This document shows, piece after piece, positions 1 to 9,815 of a DNA stretch of 64,000 nt. Both the position numbers and the translations under genes were made by a program. This stretch comes from Shewanella waksmanii ATCC BAA-643. GTDB taxonomy: Bacteria > Pseudomonadota > Gammaproteobacteria > Enterobacterales > Shewanellaceae. The stretch lies in contig NZ_JAEH01000015.1 in NCBI RefSeq assembly GCF_000518805.1, positions 42,936 to 106,935 of the forward strand, given 5' to 3'. The notes below the pieces were generated by a model. The model made no database searches. It saw only the letters and a list, made by a program, of their open reading frames with translations, and was not told the origin of the DNA. Within the stretch, counting starts at the first letter, position 1, and every line of letters begins with the position of its first letter.

Positions 1-87
1 GCAGGAGCAGAAAATAACCCGCCCATTAGCAAAACTGTTGAGGCTAGCAAAGCCCGCGTTGAGCGAACTGGTTTAGCCGTGTATTGA
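1..87 (+). CDS. C-terminal end of an unidentified protein (partial)
   Basis: The first frame is open from base 1 to a TGA at 85-87 and encodes a 28-residue tail ending in RTGLAVY. The tail is charged and has no recognisable motif. The start lies outside the window, so neither length nor function can be given. It converges with oleD on the other strand. It could also be a chance open frame, but its composition is normal for coding sequence here. Confidence 0.4.
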   Translation, partial: AGAENNPPISKTVEASKARVERTGLAVY

Positions 88-268
88 CTTAAAGATAATC
101 TATTTGGGATGAAATTAGGGGTTAATTGAGACTGCATTATGAGCTTCCTGCCACCGAGAAAACCCTTAAATTGCCAGCGCTTAGTTATTCTAGCAACTGA
201 TTTAAGGCGAAAATATATTTCTCGGTACAGAACGTTTACTAAAGATGCAGGGACGCTTTAGCCACTGT

Positions 269-1366
269 TTAGCGCAAACTCACTGCAAGCTTTTGCATGC
301 CTTGATCGATAGAAATTAGCGCTTGGTAACCTAAATCTTGCTTAATGGCATCGATATTAAAGTAATGACAGGTAGATAACTGCCGCGCCACAAAGCGCGT
401 CATCATTGGCTCGTCTTGTTTTCTAAGCAATGAATAAACACCTTCTAAAACACAACCGGCTGCATAGGCAACATTGGCGGGTACCCGCTGTGTTACCGGC
501 GGTAAATCCACACAAGCAAGAATTTTATTGAGCATGCTTGCCATAGTAATAGGCTGATCGTTACTGACAAAATACGCTTTACCGGCACAAACCGCATTGG
601 CTTGGGTTTGTGCGAGCGCCGCCAATATATGCGCATAAGCCGCATTTTCAACAAAAATGGTGTCAACTAATTTGTCTTGTTTACCCACTAACTTGAGTTT
701 GCCTGCGCGAGCGCGGTCAATAACACGTGGCACCAAGTGAGGATCTTGTGGCCCCCAAATAAGATGTGGCCGAATAGATACCGTTTGTAAACGTTCGCCG
801 TTGGCAACACTGACCCCGTTGGCTTGGCGCACCATCTGCTCTGCTTTGGCTTTAGACTCACCATAGTAATTGAGATACTGGTTAGCATAGGGCGCAGACT
901 CGTCAATGCCCGCTTCATCTACGCCAGCAAAGGTAACACTGGGCGTACTGGTATAAACTAAATTGGTAATATTGTGCTGTTTAACAGCGCTAATAATGTT
1001 GGCTGCACCATCAACATTAGGGGAATAATAACTCGCTTTACTGCCCCATACACCAGCCTTAGATGCAACATGAAATACCACATCACATCCTTGCATTGCA
1101 TCAGTCACAGTTGCTTTGTCGGCAATATCACCCGTTACCATAGTGACACCCATAGCTTGCAGCTCTGGGTAGTTACCGCGTGCAAGCCCGGTCACTTTAA
1201 TACCCGCAGCTAACAGTCGAGTGCAGATCGCTTTTCCTAAAAACCCACCCGCTCCGGTAACAAACGCATGATTGACCTTTGCCGCCAACTGCGTCAGCGC
1301 TTGCTGCTCTGCGCCGTGTAAAGCGCTAAATACTTGCTGCGGGTCAAATTGGCTAGTGGCTGTCAT
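269..1366 (-). CDS. oleD: OleD, NADPH-dependent 2-alkyl-3-ketoalkanoate reductase
   Basis: Short-chain dehydrogenase of the extended (epimerase-like) type. It reduces the beta-keto acid made by OleA to the beta-hydroxy acid that OleC then closes to a beta-lactone. The nucleotide-binding motif TGAGGFLG is at residues 37-44 and the catalytic YGESK (Tyr168, Lys172) is present. I start it at the ATG at 1366 (365 aa), which has an AAGGAA ribosome site 5 bases upstream and lies 2 bases after the oleC stop; an upstream in-frame start at 1396 would overlap oleC and has no such site. Last gene of the oleABCD group. Specific family assignment rests mainly on the cluster, since single epimerases of this kind are common. 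Confidence 0.93.
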   Translation of the reverse strand: MTATSQFDPQQVFSALHGAEQQALTQLAAKVNHAFVTGAGGFLGKAICTRLLAAGIKVTGLARGNYPELQAMGVTMVTGDIADKATVTDAMQGCDVVFHVASKAGVWGSKASYYSPNVDGAANIISAVKQHNITNLVYTSTPSVTFAGVDEAGIDESAPYANQYLNYYGESKAKAEQMVRQANGVSVANGERLQTVSIRPHLIWGPQDPHLVPRVIDRARAGKLKLVGKQDKLVDTIFVENAAYAHILAALAQTQANAVCAGKAYFVSNDQPITMASMLNKILACVDLPPVTQRVPANVAYAAGCVLEGVYSLLRKQDEPMMTRFVARQLSTCHYFNIDAIKQDLGYQALISIDQGMQKLAVSLR

Positions 1367-1368
1367 GG

Positions 1369-3066
1369 TTATTCCTTGTGTGTCTTTTGCGCCCAAACTG
1401 CCAGTTTTTCGCGAAATATCTTGGCATTGTGACGAATATCAACGGGGAAATCAGGGTGGATAAGAAAGCGCGCTATGCCTTGAGTTTGTGAATGCGCCTC
1501 GGCAAGCTGCGTTAATGCATGAAACAGCTCTGATGATTGCGAACACGCTAAGCTGTTGTCTAGCTCGACACACAATAATGGCACTCGTTCACCGTTGACA
1601 TCAATCCCCACCAACGCAGAGCGTTTAACTTGGGGGTGGGTATTAAAGATGCGCTCAGCTGGAATAGAAAAATAGCGTTTGCCGTCACTGGCATCAACTC
1701 TGTGGGCTTTGCGGCCGCACATCCACAGTTGCCCTTGTGCATCTAAGTAACCTAAGTCACCCATGCGATGATAGACCTTGCCGTTTTCATCACGCATTTT
1801 TGCCTGTAAGGTCGCGGCATCGCGGTGATAATAGCTTTGGCTGACCATATTGCCGCTCACAACTATCTCGCCAACTTGCTGGGTGTCTAATAACTTGGCA
1901 TCGGCGAGCTGGGCAATGGGTTGTTCATCAATATCAATGATGGCGATATCCACTCCCTTAATTGCCTGACCCACACAAATTCCGCCACCATTATCAGTAA
2001 TTGCCGTGGTATCTAATAAGGCATCGCTACCCATCATGCTTATGGGTAATGATTCGGTTGCGCCGTAGGAGTTAAGTACCTGCACACCAGGGTTAAGCAT
2101 AGTGGTAAAGCGGGCAATAGAAGGCAAAGTAGCAGGCGCGCCAGCAGATATAACACGCTGAATACTATTTAATTTACGTACAGGTTCTGCAGTTGTGCTC
2201 GCAAGGCCAAGACGCTCAATCAGCGCTGGATTAACAAACATATTGCTACATTGATATTTATCAATTGCCGCAAAGAAATAATCGGGGTTGGCAGTGATGG
2301 GTTTACTGGCATCCATATCAGGCACAATCGATGCCATCCCGAGTGCCGGACCAAATAACGAGAACAGCGGAAATGTGGCTAGATCTCGCTCGCCCACTTT
2401 GATCTGATAATCGTCCCTAAGTGCGCTGATTTGCGCCTCAAACATTTTGTGAGAATACACCACCCCTTTTGGAGTGCCTGTGCTACCACTGGTGAACAAA
2501 ATGGCACACATGTCATCATCGGCTAACCACTGCATAGCAAACGGTTGCTCGGCGTCAACCTTAGCAACCAAGCTAGCAAGTGAAGGGCCACCGCAAAGCC
2601 AACTTGGGCCACCCACTCCAATAATGTGCTTAACGCTAGTTTTACCCCAACCAAATAATTTACGCGCAATGTGCGCTTTAGGTATGCCAATAAACGCATC
2701 GGGCTTGGCTTCTTCAAAGCATTGTTTGAGGTTATGGATCCCCATACCTGGGTCAACAAATATCGGAATGATGCCGGCTTTAAACAGGGCAAAAGTCAAT
2801 GCAAAAAAGTCGACACTAGGGGTTACCATAAGCACCGCTTTCATACCCAGCTTTATACCCTGCTGGCACAATGCATGGGCCATACGGTCGCTTAAACGAT
2901 TAAGTTCGGCAAAGTTTATTTCTTGATAGCTTAGGGTTTTAGCCTGCCAAGGCAGGCCATTTGCTTGCTGCACTGCCACAGCCAGTTTGTCTGCGGAATG
3001 ATTGGCCGCATCGACCAAGTGGCGACATAAGTTCGCCGTGTGCTTACTTGATTGAGTCATCGCCAT
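1369..3066 (-). CDS. oleC: OleC, beta-lactone synthetase (acyl-CoA synthetase family)
   Basis: AMP-forming ligase-family protein of 565 aa. In olefin synthesis OleC uses ATP to convert the 2-alkyl-3-hydroxy acid from OleD to a cis-beta-lactone. The phosphate-binding loop [11 protein letters not shown] is at residues 191-201, with an adenylate motif YGATE in the middle and MGDLGY followed by GRKAHRV near the C terminus. Two in-frame ATGs (3066 and 3060) are possible; the AAAGG site is better spaced for the second. It follows oleB after a 49-base gap and is 2 bases from oleD, so it is probably one transcript. A plain fatty acyl-CoA ligase is the alternative, made unlikely by the flanking oleA, B and D. 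Confidence 0.93.
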   Translation of the reverse strand: MAMTQSSKHTANLCRHLVDAANHSADKLAVAVQQANGLPWQAKTLSYQEINFAELNRLSDRMAHALCQQGIKLGMKAVLMVTPSVDFFALTFALFKAGIIPIFVDPGMGIHNLKQCFEEAKPDAFIGIPKAHIARKLFGWGKTSVKHIIGVGGPSWLCGGPSLASLVAKVDAEQPFAMQWLADDDMCAILFTSGSTGTPKGVVYSHKMFEAQISALRDDYQIKVGERDLATFPLFSLFGPALGMASIVPDMDASKPITANPDYFFAAIDKYQCSNMFVNPALIERLGLASTTAEPVRKLNSIQRVISAGAPATLPSIARFTTMLNPGVQVLNSYGATESLPISMMGSDALLDTTAITDNGGGICVGQAIKGVDIAIIDIDEQPIAQLADAKLLDTQQVGEIVVSGNMVSQSYYHRDAATLQAKMRDENGKVYHRMGDLGYLDAQGQLWMCGRKAHRVDASDGKRYFSIPAERIFNTHPQVKRSALVGIDVNGERVPLLCVELDNSLACSQSSELFHALTQLAEAHSQTQGIARFLIHPDFPVDIRHNAKIFREKLAVWAQKTHKE

Positions 3067-3115
3067 CGGCCTTTATGGTTAGGTTAGCGTTTAGTTATAC
3101 TGCCACGGTGACAGT

Positions 3116-3991
3116 TTAGCTTGTTGCCATAAACTGCTTAATATGACCCACCACTTCTTCGCTGGCATCTTCAAGAATGTAGTGACCACAGTCAGCAAAC
3201 TCATGAACTTGCGCGTGAGGCATTTCTTGTTTCCACTGTGCAAGAAAGTGTTTATCGAATACAAAATCCTGTAGGCCCCAACAAATTAATGTTGGCACCT
3301 GACTAAATTTAGGCAATGACTGGCTAATTTCGGTCACTAAGTCGTAGTTTCTATCACCTGGTTTAAGCGGAATATCTTGTACAAAACGCAGGGTCGAGAT
3401 GCGGTTTTCCCATGAATTAAATGGTGCGACATAGGCTTGGCGAATATCTTTAGGCATAGGTTTGCGTTTTACGCCAACGTAACTCGCAATCGATGAAAAG
3501 GCATTAAAGCCGCGCACTAATCCGGTACCAATAAAGGTATTGCGGCAGATCCACAAAGGCCACGGGAATGGTTTAGATTTAGGAAGATGAAAGGCACCGG
3601 TATTAAGAATAACCAGTTTTTTAATCCGATCAGGGTAACGTGCCGCATAACCCATACCAATCATGCCGCCCCAATCATGGACCACTAAGGTAATGTTTTG
3701 CTTAATGTTGAGCTGATCAAGTAAGGCTTCTAAGTCGTCAATACGCTGTGGCAAGGTATAGTCGTAACTTTCGTCACCGGGTTTATCTGACAAGCCACAA
3801 CCAATATGATCAGGCACTATGCATTGGTGCGTCGATTTAAGCGTTTCAATGACATTACGGTAGTAAAACGACCAGCTAGGATTACCGTGTACCATGACAA
3901 CCGGCTCGCCTTGGCCTTCGTTGACATAATGCTGTTTATTGCCGTTAAGATCTAAATAGTGACGCTGGTAAGGAAAAAGCGTGTCTAACAT
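3116..3991 (-). CDS. oleB: OleB, beta-lactone decarboxylase (alpha/beta hydrolase)
   Basis: Alpha/beta hydrolase of the haloalkane-dehalogenase type, 291 aa. OleB removes CO2 from the beta-lactone made by OleC, giving the final cis-olefin. The oxyanion-region motif HGNPSW is at residues 35-40, the nucleophile Asp106 lies in VVHDWGGM, and the catalytic His is in CGHYILED near residue 270. The use of Asp rather than Ser as nucleophile separates it from lipases and fits OleB and dehalogenases. The start ATG has AGGAC 6 bases upstream. The gene is between oleA and oleC; by sequence alone a haloalkane dehalogenase cannot be excluded, but the operon decides it. Confidence 0.92.
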   Translation of the reverse strand: MLDTLFPYQRHYLDLNGNKQHYVNEGQGEPVVMVHGNPSWSFYYRNVIETLKSTHQCIVPDHIGCGLSDKPGDESYDYTLPQRIDDLEALLDQLNIKQNITLVVHDWGGMIGMGYAARYPDRIKKLVILNTGAFHLPKSKPFPWPLWICRNTFIGTGLVRGFNAFSSIASYVGVKRKPMPKDIRQAYVAPFNSWENRISTLRFVQDIPLKPGDRNYDLVTEISQSLPKFSQVPTLICWGLQDFVFDKHFLAQWKQEMPHAQVHEFADCGHYILEDASEEVVGHIKQFMATS

Positions 3992-4084
3992 GACTTGTCC
4001 TAAATTTGCTCTGCCCTGTGGTCAGCACACTTGGCTGCCACAGGTATTTTTGTTGGGGACGATACAGCTAGTACGTGGCGTAAT

Positions 4085-5134
4085 CTACCACTTGATGCCT
4101 AACATCATGCAGTTCAATCCACTGCCGATGCCAAGAAAGCTGACTTGATCGCCCTTTTGCAAGAAGCCCTGATCATGAGCGATAGCTGCAGTGACGGGTA
4201 ACGACACTGTACCCATATTGCCCAGCAGCTGGTATGTAGGGAACTCTTTTTCTTGCGGAATATTAAGCGCATTAAGCACTTGTCTGCGATTAGATGCACC
4301 CACTTGATGACAAATGACTTTATCGACCTGCTCTACCAACCAATCACGTTGGTCTAAGAAGTGGGTCCAGGTGTGTCTGGCAAGCTCAACCCCTTCTTTA
4401 AGTAGCGCTACGCCATCAGTACGCATAAACTCGCGATAAAGCTGCAAGCCCGCTTCCTGTAACCCCCATTGACAAAGGTTGTGATGCTCTGGTGCCGATA
4501 AATGACTGGCGCCTAACAATTGGTGCTGTCTGTCAGACTTAAGATCAACACTGCCATCGGTAAGTAGTACCGCAACAGCTCCGGAGCCGCCGGTTAAGGT
4601 CGCTAATGACTGTGCGTAGTTTTTCATCGTAGGCTCAGCAAGCATGTTGTCGATGGTGATATCAACAATGTGTCTGGCTGATTCACACGACACCACAAGC
4701 CCAGCTTTGATTTGCCCTAACTCAATACGGTTGGCAATGTCTAAAATACCGCTAAGCACGCCTAAGCACGCATTACTGATATCATAAATTGCCGTGTCTT
4801 TTGAAACACCGAGTTCTGCTGCAATTCTGCAAGCGGTAGCTGGTTCGTGTTGATCGCGACATACGCCGGTATAAACCACCGCACCTAAATCACTCACTTG
4901 AATACCGGTTTCGTCAATGGCTTTGTTAGCAGCAACAAGCGCACCGTCTGACAAACGATGCCCTTTTGGCCACCAACGACGCTCGTCAATACCCGTCAGT
5001 GCAGCTAACTGCCCCATTGGGATACGAAACTTCTGATACAAAGGGGCAAGTCTAGACTCTAACTCTGACGTTGAGACCACTTCCGGCGCCAACTCATAGG
5101 CTAGGCTATTTATATAAACGCGGGAATATTTCAT
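4085..5134 (-). CDS. oleA: OleA, head-to-head fatty acyl condensing thiolase
   Basis: FabH-like thiolase-fold enzyme, 349 aa from the ATG at 5134. OleA condenses two fatty acyl-CoA molecules without decarboxylation to a 2-alkyl-3-keto acid, the committed step of long-chain olefin synthesis. Catalytic Cys123 is in ISNACLG, the base Glu97 in QHEPATA, and the His and Asn of the oxyanion hole in ICHQVGAS and LLGNMG. The longer frame begins with a GTG 21 bases upstream; I prefer the ATG because the protein then starts MKYSRVY and has the length I expect for the Shewanella protein, although no strong ribosome site serves either. First gene of the cluster. In Shewanella the known product is a C31 polyunsaturated hydrocarbon. 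Confidence 0.95.
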   Translation of the reverse strand: MKYSRVYINSLAYELAPEVVSTSELESRLAPLYQKFRIPMGQLAALTGIDERRWWPKGHRLSDGALVAANKAIDETGIQVSDLGAVVYTGVCRDQHEPATACRIAAELGVSKDTAIYDISNACLGVLSGILDIANRIELGQIKAGLVVSCESARHIVDITIDNMLAEPTMKNYAQSLATLTGGSGAVAVLLTDGSVDLKSDRQHQLLGASHLSAPEHHNLCQWGLQEAGLQLYREFMRTDGVALLKEGVELARHTWTHFLDQRDWLVEQVDKVICHQVGASNRRQVLNALNIPQEKEFPTYQLLGNMGTVSLPVTAAIAHDQGFLQKGDQVSFLGIGSGLNCMMLGIKW

Positions 5135-5389
5135 GAAACAGTATATTTCGCTCACTTTATCGACAGTTTAAGCGTCGACAAATATTATTATTCAATGTTA
5201 ACCCGTCATTTGAACAAGAAAACACGCATCATTCAATAAAAAACCACTATCAATGGCTATTTTTCACTTATAGAGCACATTGTATGGCGCTGTTTTTGCA
5301 ACACTTCGAATGTTATTCAAATATCATAGCTAATTTTAACTATTAATAAACATAACCTTAGAGAGCATTTCAGTCGCAAGCTGCTTTTT

Positions 5390-6709
5390 TCAACGTTTTT
5401 TGGCCAAAATAAGCGCATTTCTTGGGGTGACAGTAAAATCACAAAAATTAAACAATTCGACACGGTAACCATGTGCCTGCAGATAACATACCCGGTCAAG
5501 TAATAACCAGCGCTCTAATACATGACGAAACAGGTGCGCCACCAAATCAATTCGGCGCGTTAATCTTTGCCGTTGTATACCCTGTGCCAAAAACGAGTCA
5601 GCACACCATGGCTTAGTCAATTTGAGCTGTTTTTGCTGCGCTGCCCAATGACAAAAATGCTCAAAACCCATTTTATGCTGGCTTTGTTTCATGGTGGGTA
5701 CTGGTAAATACTCATCTACATCACGTTGATAGCGCTGCAAACTATCAAAACCTAAACGCCATGCGACCTGTTGTAACCGCAATTGCCGCTGACTGTCGCT
5801 GGCAATCACACTCTGTTGCAGTGGCAACTGCAAATCGTGGCGCGATAGCGTCAGTGTGCTTTGCTGGCCTAACTGACTGAGAGGTTGATAGTGTTTATCG
5901 CGGATTAAGTGATAACAACACGGCGAAATAGCGATTTGCTCCGTCGCCGACTGGCTAGCCTGTTTAAGCAACTGCACATGCAGATCGCCACAAGCATGCA
6001 AGGCAACTGCGGTTTGCTTAGCCTGAACGTGTTTTGCAGCACTCTCATCAAAGGCATCTTGGCAAACAAAATGTTGTGGTAAATGCCATTTGTCAGCAAA
6101 CACTTGTCCCGCTTGGCACAGCGATGCCTGCCATTCAAGGCTCGTCACTTGGCAATCATGTTGCTTTGCTAGTAACCGGCCTAAATGCCCTTTACCGGCA
6201 CACCACTCAAGTATTGGCAACTCGGTGCGCGGTACCACCGCAGCAAAAGCTTGAATTTGTTGCCACTTACGCCCCTTAATATGGGCGCTAAAATGAGGCA
6301 GCTCATCGACCGAAAGTGCTGAGGTTGTGCTGCTCTGATGATTAGCGACTTGATTGTGCAGTTGTAGGCCCAAAGTTTTGGGGTCAAGTAGCGATAACAG
6401 CTTGTCAGCCTCAGATTTCAAATCTTGTTGCAGTGCAGGACGTAAGCGGGCAAATAAGGTTTCAGGGCAACTGTCTAGCGCTTCAAGCTCGCTATCTTGC
6501 AGTTGCCATACTGCCTGTGCCAATTGCGGATATTGCTGTCGCCAAGGCAGTTGCTGGCAGTTAAACGCCTGTACCTGCCATAGTGCTTTGGTTTGCACTA
6601 GCAAGCTGTCGATTGCCGCAAATTGTTCAGCAAACCCCATATATACCGCGTCATGACTTGCGCCTACTCCGCTATCCACGACTGGTTTTGAACCTGCTAA
6701 TTCTGTCAT
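5390..6709 (-). CDS. METTL25-like SAM-dependent methyltransferase
   Basis: A 439-aa protein with a Rossmann-type methyltransferase core. Motif I is LEWCAGKGHLGRLLA at 168-182, followed by HACGD at 238-242 and PCCYH at 263-267. The GKGHL, H-x-CGD-L and CCYH set resembles the METTL25/RRNAD1-type methyltransferase domain known in eukaryotes and in scattered bacteria. The substrate is unknown; protein or RNA are both possible. The N-terminal 140 residues are Gln- and Leu-rich with no known domain. Its ATG overlaps the TGA of the upstream lipoprotein gene (ATGA), so the two are translationally coupled. I am confident of the enzyme class but not of the target. Confidence 0.8.
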   Translation of the reverse strand: MTELAGSKPVVDSGVGASHDAVYMGFAEQFAAIDSLLVQTKALWQVQAFNCQQLPWRQQYPQLAQAVWQLQDSELEALDSCPETLFARLRPALQQDLKSEADKLLSLLDPKTLGLQLHNQVANHQSSTTSALSVDELPHFSAHIKGRKWQQIQAFAAVVPRTELPILEWCAGKGHLGRLLAKQHDCQVTSLEWQASLCQAGQVFADKWHLPQHFVCQDAFDESAAKHVQAKQTAVALHACGDLHVQLLKQASQSATEQIAISPCCYHLIRDKHYQPLSQLGQQSTLTLSRHDLQLPLQQSVIASDSQRQLRLQQVAWRLGFDSLQRYQRDVDEYLPVPTMKQSQHKMGFEHFCHWAAQQKQLKLTKPWCADSFLAQGIQRQRLTRRIDLVAHLFRHVLERWLLLDRVCYLQAHGYRVELFNFCDFTVTPRNALILAKKR

Positions 6710-7935
6710 TGTGGCGCTGCACTATCACTGCGTTGCTGCATACGCTTACCAAGCCAAATGCCTAAAAATAGCGGCACAAACACCACCACCATAATAAATA
6801 GAATGATATAAAGGATGAGATCTTGTAGCAATTTGCCGAGCTCATCAAACACTTTGGCGACGGTCATTTGTGAGATATGCTCTAAATCCGCGGCCGCGGC
6901 GATACGCTCGCGAGCAATCATCTCTTCTATCGCTAAGCGCTCATTTTTAACCATGATAGTTAGCGCTTCACGCTCGCTCGACAGCTGCGCCATTTTATCA
7001 TCGGTCACACTGCTCAATTGATTGAGCAAAGGGGTTAATTCACGGCGTAAATCAACGGCTAAAGATTGCATCATCTCTGGGCTTTGCGCCATTAGCACTT
7101 GAAATTTAGCTGAGGTATCAGCAATGCTAGCTAGCGTGCGCTGCACTTCTTCAGAGTTGATGTTTGAATGCAGCGCATATAGCTCTGCTTTCCAGCCTAA
7201 TATTTTCGGCATCTGTTCAGATATCATTGCCATGCGATCTGAAATATCACTCATCACCTCAGGTAGAGTCCCAAAGGTGGTGACCGCTTCAAACTCGCTA
7301 ATCTCGTTGTACTTTAACCAAGATTGAAACGCCGTTTGCCGCGCAAAACTGATATCAGGTAGCGGCTGACTCGCTATATACTGGTTAATGAATTTACGGT
7401 GCTTGTTAAAATCTGATTTGGAAACAAACCCTTGCACCGTGGTTTCAAAATCACGCTGTAATTGCTCACTCGCTTTAATGGCAATCCCTTGGTGTTCGCC
7501 AAATAATTGCTGACCGGATCCGTCACAAAAAAACGCATTCATTTGCGCCGTTAATGCCCAGGTATCCACCATGGCGGCCACAGGCGAGCTTTGATAGATA
7601 CTGCGGCTGAGCGCCTCTTCAGCGTTAATTTTCCACATTAAGGTATTAGAGCGGATACTAATATCACCGCTTGCTGCTTCATCATTTTTAGCCAGTCGCG
7701 CAATGTCATCAGCAGCATGTTCGACGCCGATAAAAAACGTCTGACTAAAATCGCGACTAAATAGCCGCATATTAAGTTGCTCTTGAGGTAAAGGTTCAAT
7801 ACCACTTTCAAGTTTGACTTCTAACAAAGAGCACGCTGATAACATCGCCCCAAACGTAAACGCTAATGCGCTACGCCATAAACTGCGGGGCCAACGGCTT
7901 GCAGGCCTAATGTGACTGGGCCAATTTGACTTCAT
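6706..7935 (-). CDS. Coiled-coil lipoprotein with C-terminal membrane segment
   Basis: A 409-aa protein not assigned to a named family. The N terminus is basic and then hydrophobic, ending in a lipobox LSAC with Cys35, which suggests export and lipidation. The middle (about residues 200-365) is heptad-rich and acidic, with long helices. A single strong membrane segment lies at about 372-395, followed by a basic tail GKRMQQR. A lipid anchor plus a C-terminal transmembrane helix is unusual. It overlaps the methyltransferase gene downstream by 4 bases, so the two are probably made together. The alternative is that the first hydrophobic stretch is an ordinary signal anchor. Confidence 0.7.
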   Translation of the reverse strand: MKSNWPSHIRPASRWPRSLWRSALAFTFGAMLSACSLLEVKLESGIEPLPQEQLNMRLFSRDFSQTFFIGVEHAADDIARLAKNDEAASGDISIRSNTLMWKINAEEALSRSIYQSSPVAAMVDTWALTAQMNAFFCDGSGQQLFGEHQGIAIKASEQLQRDFETTVQGFVSKSDFNKHRKFINQYIASQPLPDISFARQTAFQSWLKYNEISEFEAVTTFGTLPEVMSDISDRMAMISEQMPKILGWKAELYALHSNINSEEVQRTLASIADTSAKFQVLMAQSPEMMQSLAVDLRRELTPLLNQLSSVTDDKMAQLSSEREALTIMVKNERLAIEEMIARERIAAAADLEHISQMTVAKVFDELGKLLQDLILYIILFIMVVVFVPLFLGIWLGKRMQQRSDSAAPQ

Positions 7936-8156
7936 AAATTCCTCGTGACGCCATCCTCACCAACAGGCGAGCTTAATAGCAATTGAATCGTTTAAGTTTA
8001 TCACCGCAACGGTGAGTCAACCAATATCGACAAATCGCTTTTAGCCTATTCTGTTGCTGCTAAAGTGAGCATTTATTAAAGATTGCGCCTGACAAGATTG
8101 AAGATGTGAACCAGCTCACATAAAATAGCGGCCTGTTTTTATGTTGAGATAGTTAA

Positions 8157-8396
8157 ATGCAATCACCCTGCGTAGCAAAATGTGGCCTTAACGATGATGA
8201 TTTCTGTGTCGGTTGCTTTCGACATATTGACGAAATTGTCGGCTGGTCTGCGGCAAGCGATGAACGGAAACAACATATTTGCCAGCAAGCGGCCGCACGC
8301 AAGCAAGATGTTAAAGGCACTGATAACAAGCAGATCATCAGCCGAGCGAAATGGTTAGCAGCAGAAGCGCGTATCGCCGATCGCCCTGTTGATTAG
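8157..8396 (+). CDS. DUF1289 family small cysteine protein
   Basis: A 79-aa protein. The N-terminal SPCVAKCGLNDDDFCVGCFR has four cysteines in the C-x3-C-x7-C-x2-C pattern, followed by IDEIVGWS, the DUF1289 signature. The domain probably binds a metal, but its function is not known. It stands alone between two minus-strand genes, transcribed toward the YajD-like gene. The C-terminal part is charged and variable. Confidence 0.85.
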   Translation: MQSPCVAKCGLNDDDFCVGCFRHIDEIVGWSAASDERKQHICQQAAARKQDVKGTDNKQIISRAKWLAAEARIADRPVD

Positions 8397-8532
8397 CATC
8401 GTCCTAATGCTTTACATGCTCTGGCTTTACACGCATTGCTTAATAAGCCTCGGCATGTGACTTCAAGCTAGCATAGACAAGGCGTGTCAGCTAAAATTAC
8501 ATTCTCGCTTGGGTTTAGCTTAACCTAGACCA

Positions 8533-8895
8533 TCACTTCTTATTCATCATGCCTTTCAAATCCGCAAATGGATTATATGTAGCGGCTTCTACTTTGGTTT
8601 CAGTGGTGTCACCGTACTGAATCAACTCTTCATATTTAGCGTGTTCGTTGTCGTGGCAATATAAACACAATAGTTCCCAATTGGAGCCGTCAGAGGGGTT
8701 ATTGTCGTGGTTATGGTCCACATGATGCACGGTGAGTTCTCTTAGGTTGGCATGGGTGAACTCGCGGGTGCAGCGGCCGCAGATCCATGGGTAGAGTTTT
8801 AACGCTTGCTCGCGGTAACCCGTTTCACGTTTGGCTTTATACTCTCTTGCTTGGGCTAAAACACGATCTAATTTGCTTTGTGGTTGGCTCGACAT
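8533..8895 (-). CDS. yajD: YajD-like HNH nuclease family protein
   Basis: A 120-aa protein from the ATG at 8895. It carries an HNH fold: YPWICGRC, then VHHVDHNHDNNPSDGSN and LLCLYCHDNEH, giving two CxxC pairs for a structural zinc and the catalytic H-H/N-H set. E. coli YajD is close in length (about 115 aa). The cellular substrate is unknown. The longer frame from 8970 adds 25 residues of no conserved character and I leave them out. No obvious terminator follows it. Confidence 0.82.
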   Translation of the reverse strand: MSSQPQSKLDRVLAQAREYKAKRETGYREQALKLYPWICGRCTREFTHANLRELTVHHVDHNHDNNPSDGSNWELLCLYCHDNEHAKYEELIQYGDTTETKVEAATYNPFADLKGMMNKK

Positions 8896-9003
8896 GATGC
8901 ACACTCGGTCTGTAATTATGCCATTAGAATAATCGCCGCTATCAATAGATTCAAGCGCGCTAGGCCACATTACTTAAAAACCCTAGCGGGGGTGTTACTA
9001 CAT

Positions 9004-9031
9004 AAAAAAGCAGCGTGAACGCTGCTTTTTT
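9004..9031 (-). terminator. Terminator after phoU
   Basis: GCAGCG (9010-9015), loop TGAA, CGCTGC (9020-9025), with an A-run on the left and a T-run on the right, so it can work on both strands. It lies 30 bases past the phoU stop and insulates the pst operon from yajD. Confidence 0.85.
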
Positions 9032-9060
9032 AATTAGATAAGTGACCGTAATGAGTCTGA

Positions 9061-9762
9061 TTAGATGTTTTTCATCTCTTCATAAGAGGTATGACGCACA
9101 TCTTTACCTTTTACGTAGTAAATAATGTACTCACAAATGTTTTGGCAACGGTCGCCTACACGCTCTACCGCCCGAGCAGCCCACAATACGTCAAGTACTT
9201 CAGGGATTGAACGTGGATCTTCCATCATATAAGTCATTAACTGACGAATAATCCCTTCATATTCACTATCAAGCTTTTTGTCTTCACGGTGCAGTTCAAT
9301 CGCCACTTCGGCATCCATACGCGCTAGCGCATCCAAGGTATCGTGCAATGTGCGGGTTGCATGGCGTCCCATGTTTTCAATGCTAACCAACAAAGGTTGT
9401 TGGTTCTTTAAGCGCTTATCGAGTGCCGCTTTAGCAATTTTTACGCAAGCATCACCAATACGCTCAAGGTCAGCAATCGTTTTTGAAATAGCAATAATCA
9501 TTCGTAAATCACTGGCTGCCGGCTGGCGCTTAGCAATAATACGGGTGCATTCTTCATCAATCGACACTTCCATGCCGTTGACGCGGTGATCGCCTTCTAT
9601 CACACGCTGCGCTAACTCAGCATCCAAAGAGACCAGTGCGTTAAGTGCTTCTTGCAACTGGTTTTCAACTAGGCCGCCCATGGCTAATACGCGATTACGG
9701 ATATCATCAAGCTCGGCATTAAATTGGCCTGAGATATGGCGATTTAAATTCATGTTTTCCAT
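9061..9762 (-). CDS. phoU: PhoU, phosphate signalling accessory protein
   Basis: A 233-aa, all-helical protein with two PhoU repeats; the metal-binding acidic motifs are visible as [11 protein letters not shown] in the first half and [12 protein letters not shown] in the second. PhoU links the Pst transporter to the PhoR kinase and holds the Pho response off when phosphate is plentiful. It acts at the inner face of the membrane. It is 53 bases after pstB and is the last gene of pstC-pstA-pstB-phoU. The start used (MENMNLNRH) gives a normal length. Confidence 0.97.
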   Translation of the reverse strand: MENMNLNRHISGQFNAELDDIRNRVLAMGGLVENQLQEALNALVSLDAELAQRVIEGDHRVNGMEVSIDEECTRIIAKRQPAASDLRMIIAISKTIADLERIGDACVKIAKAALDKRLKNQQPLLVSIENMGRHATRTLHDTLDALARMDAEVAIELHREDKKLDSEYEGIIRQLMTYMMEDPRSIPEVLDVLWAARAVERVGDRCQNICEYIIYYVKGKDVRHTSYEEMKNI

Positions 9763-9815
9763 TATGTTTTAACCTTAAGTATCTAATTTAAACTGGCACT
9801 ATTAACCTAAAGCTA

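Noticed and set aside
2474..2926. 150-codon plus-strand frame in oleC
   Set aside because: Antisense shadow of oleC; no motif or start signal.
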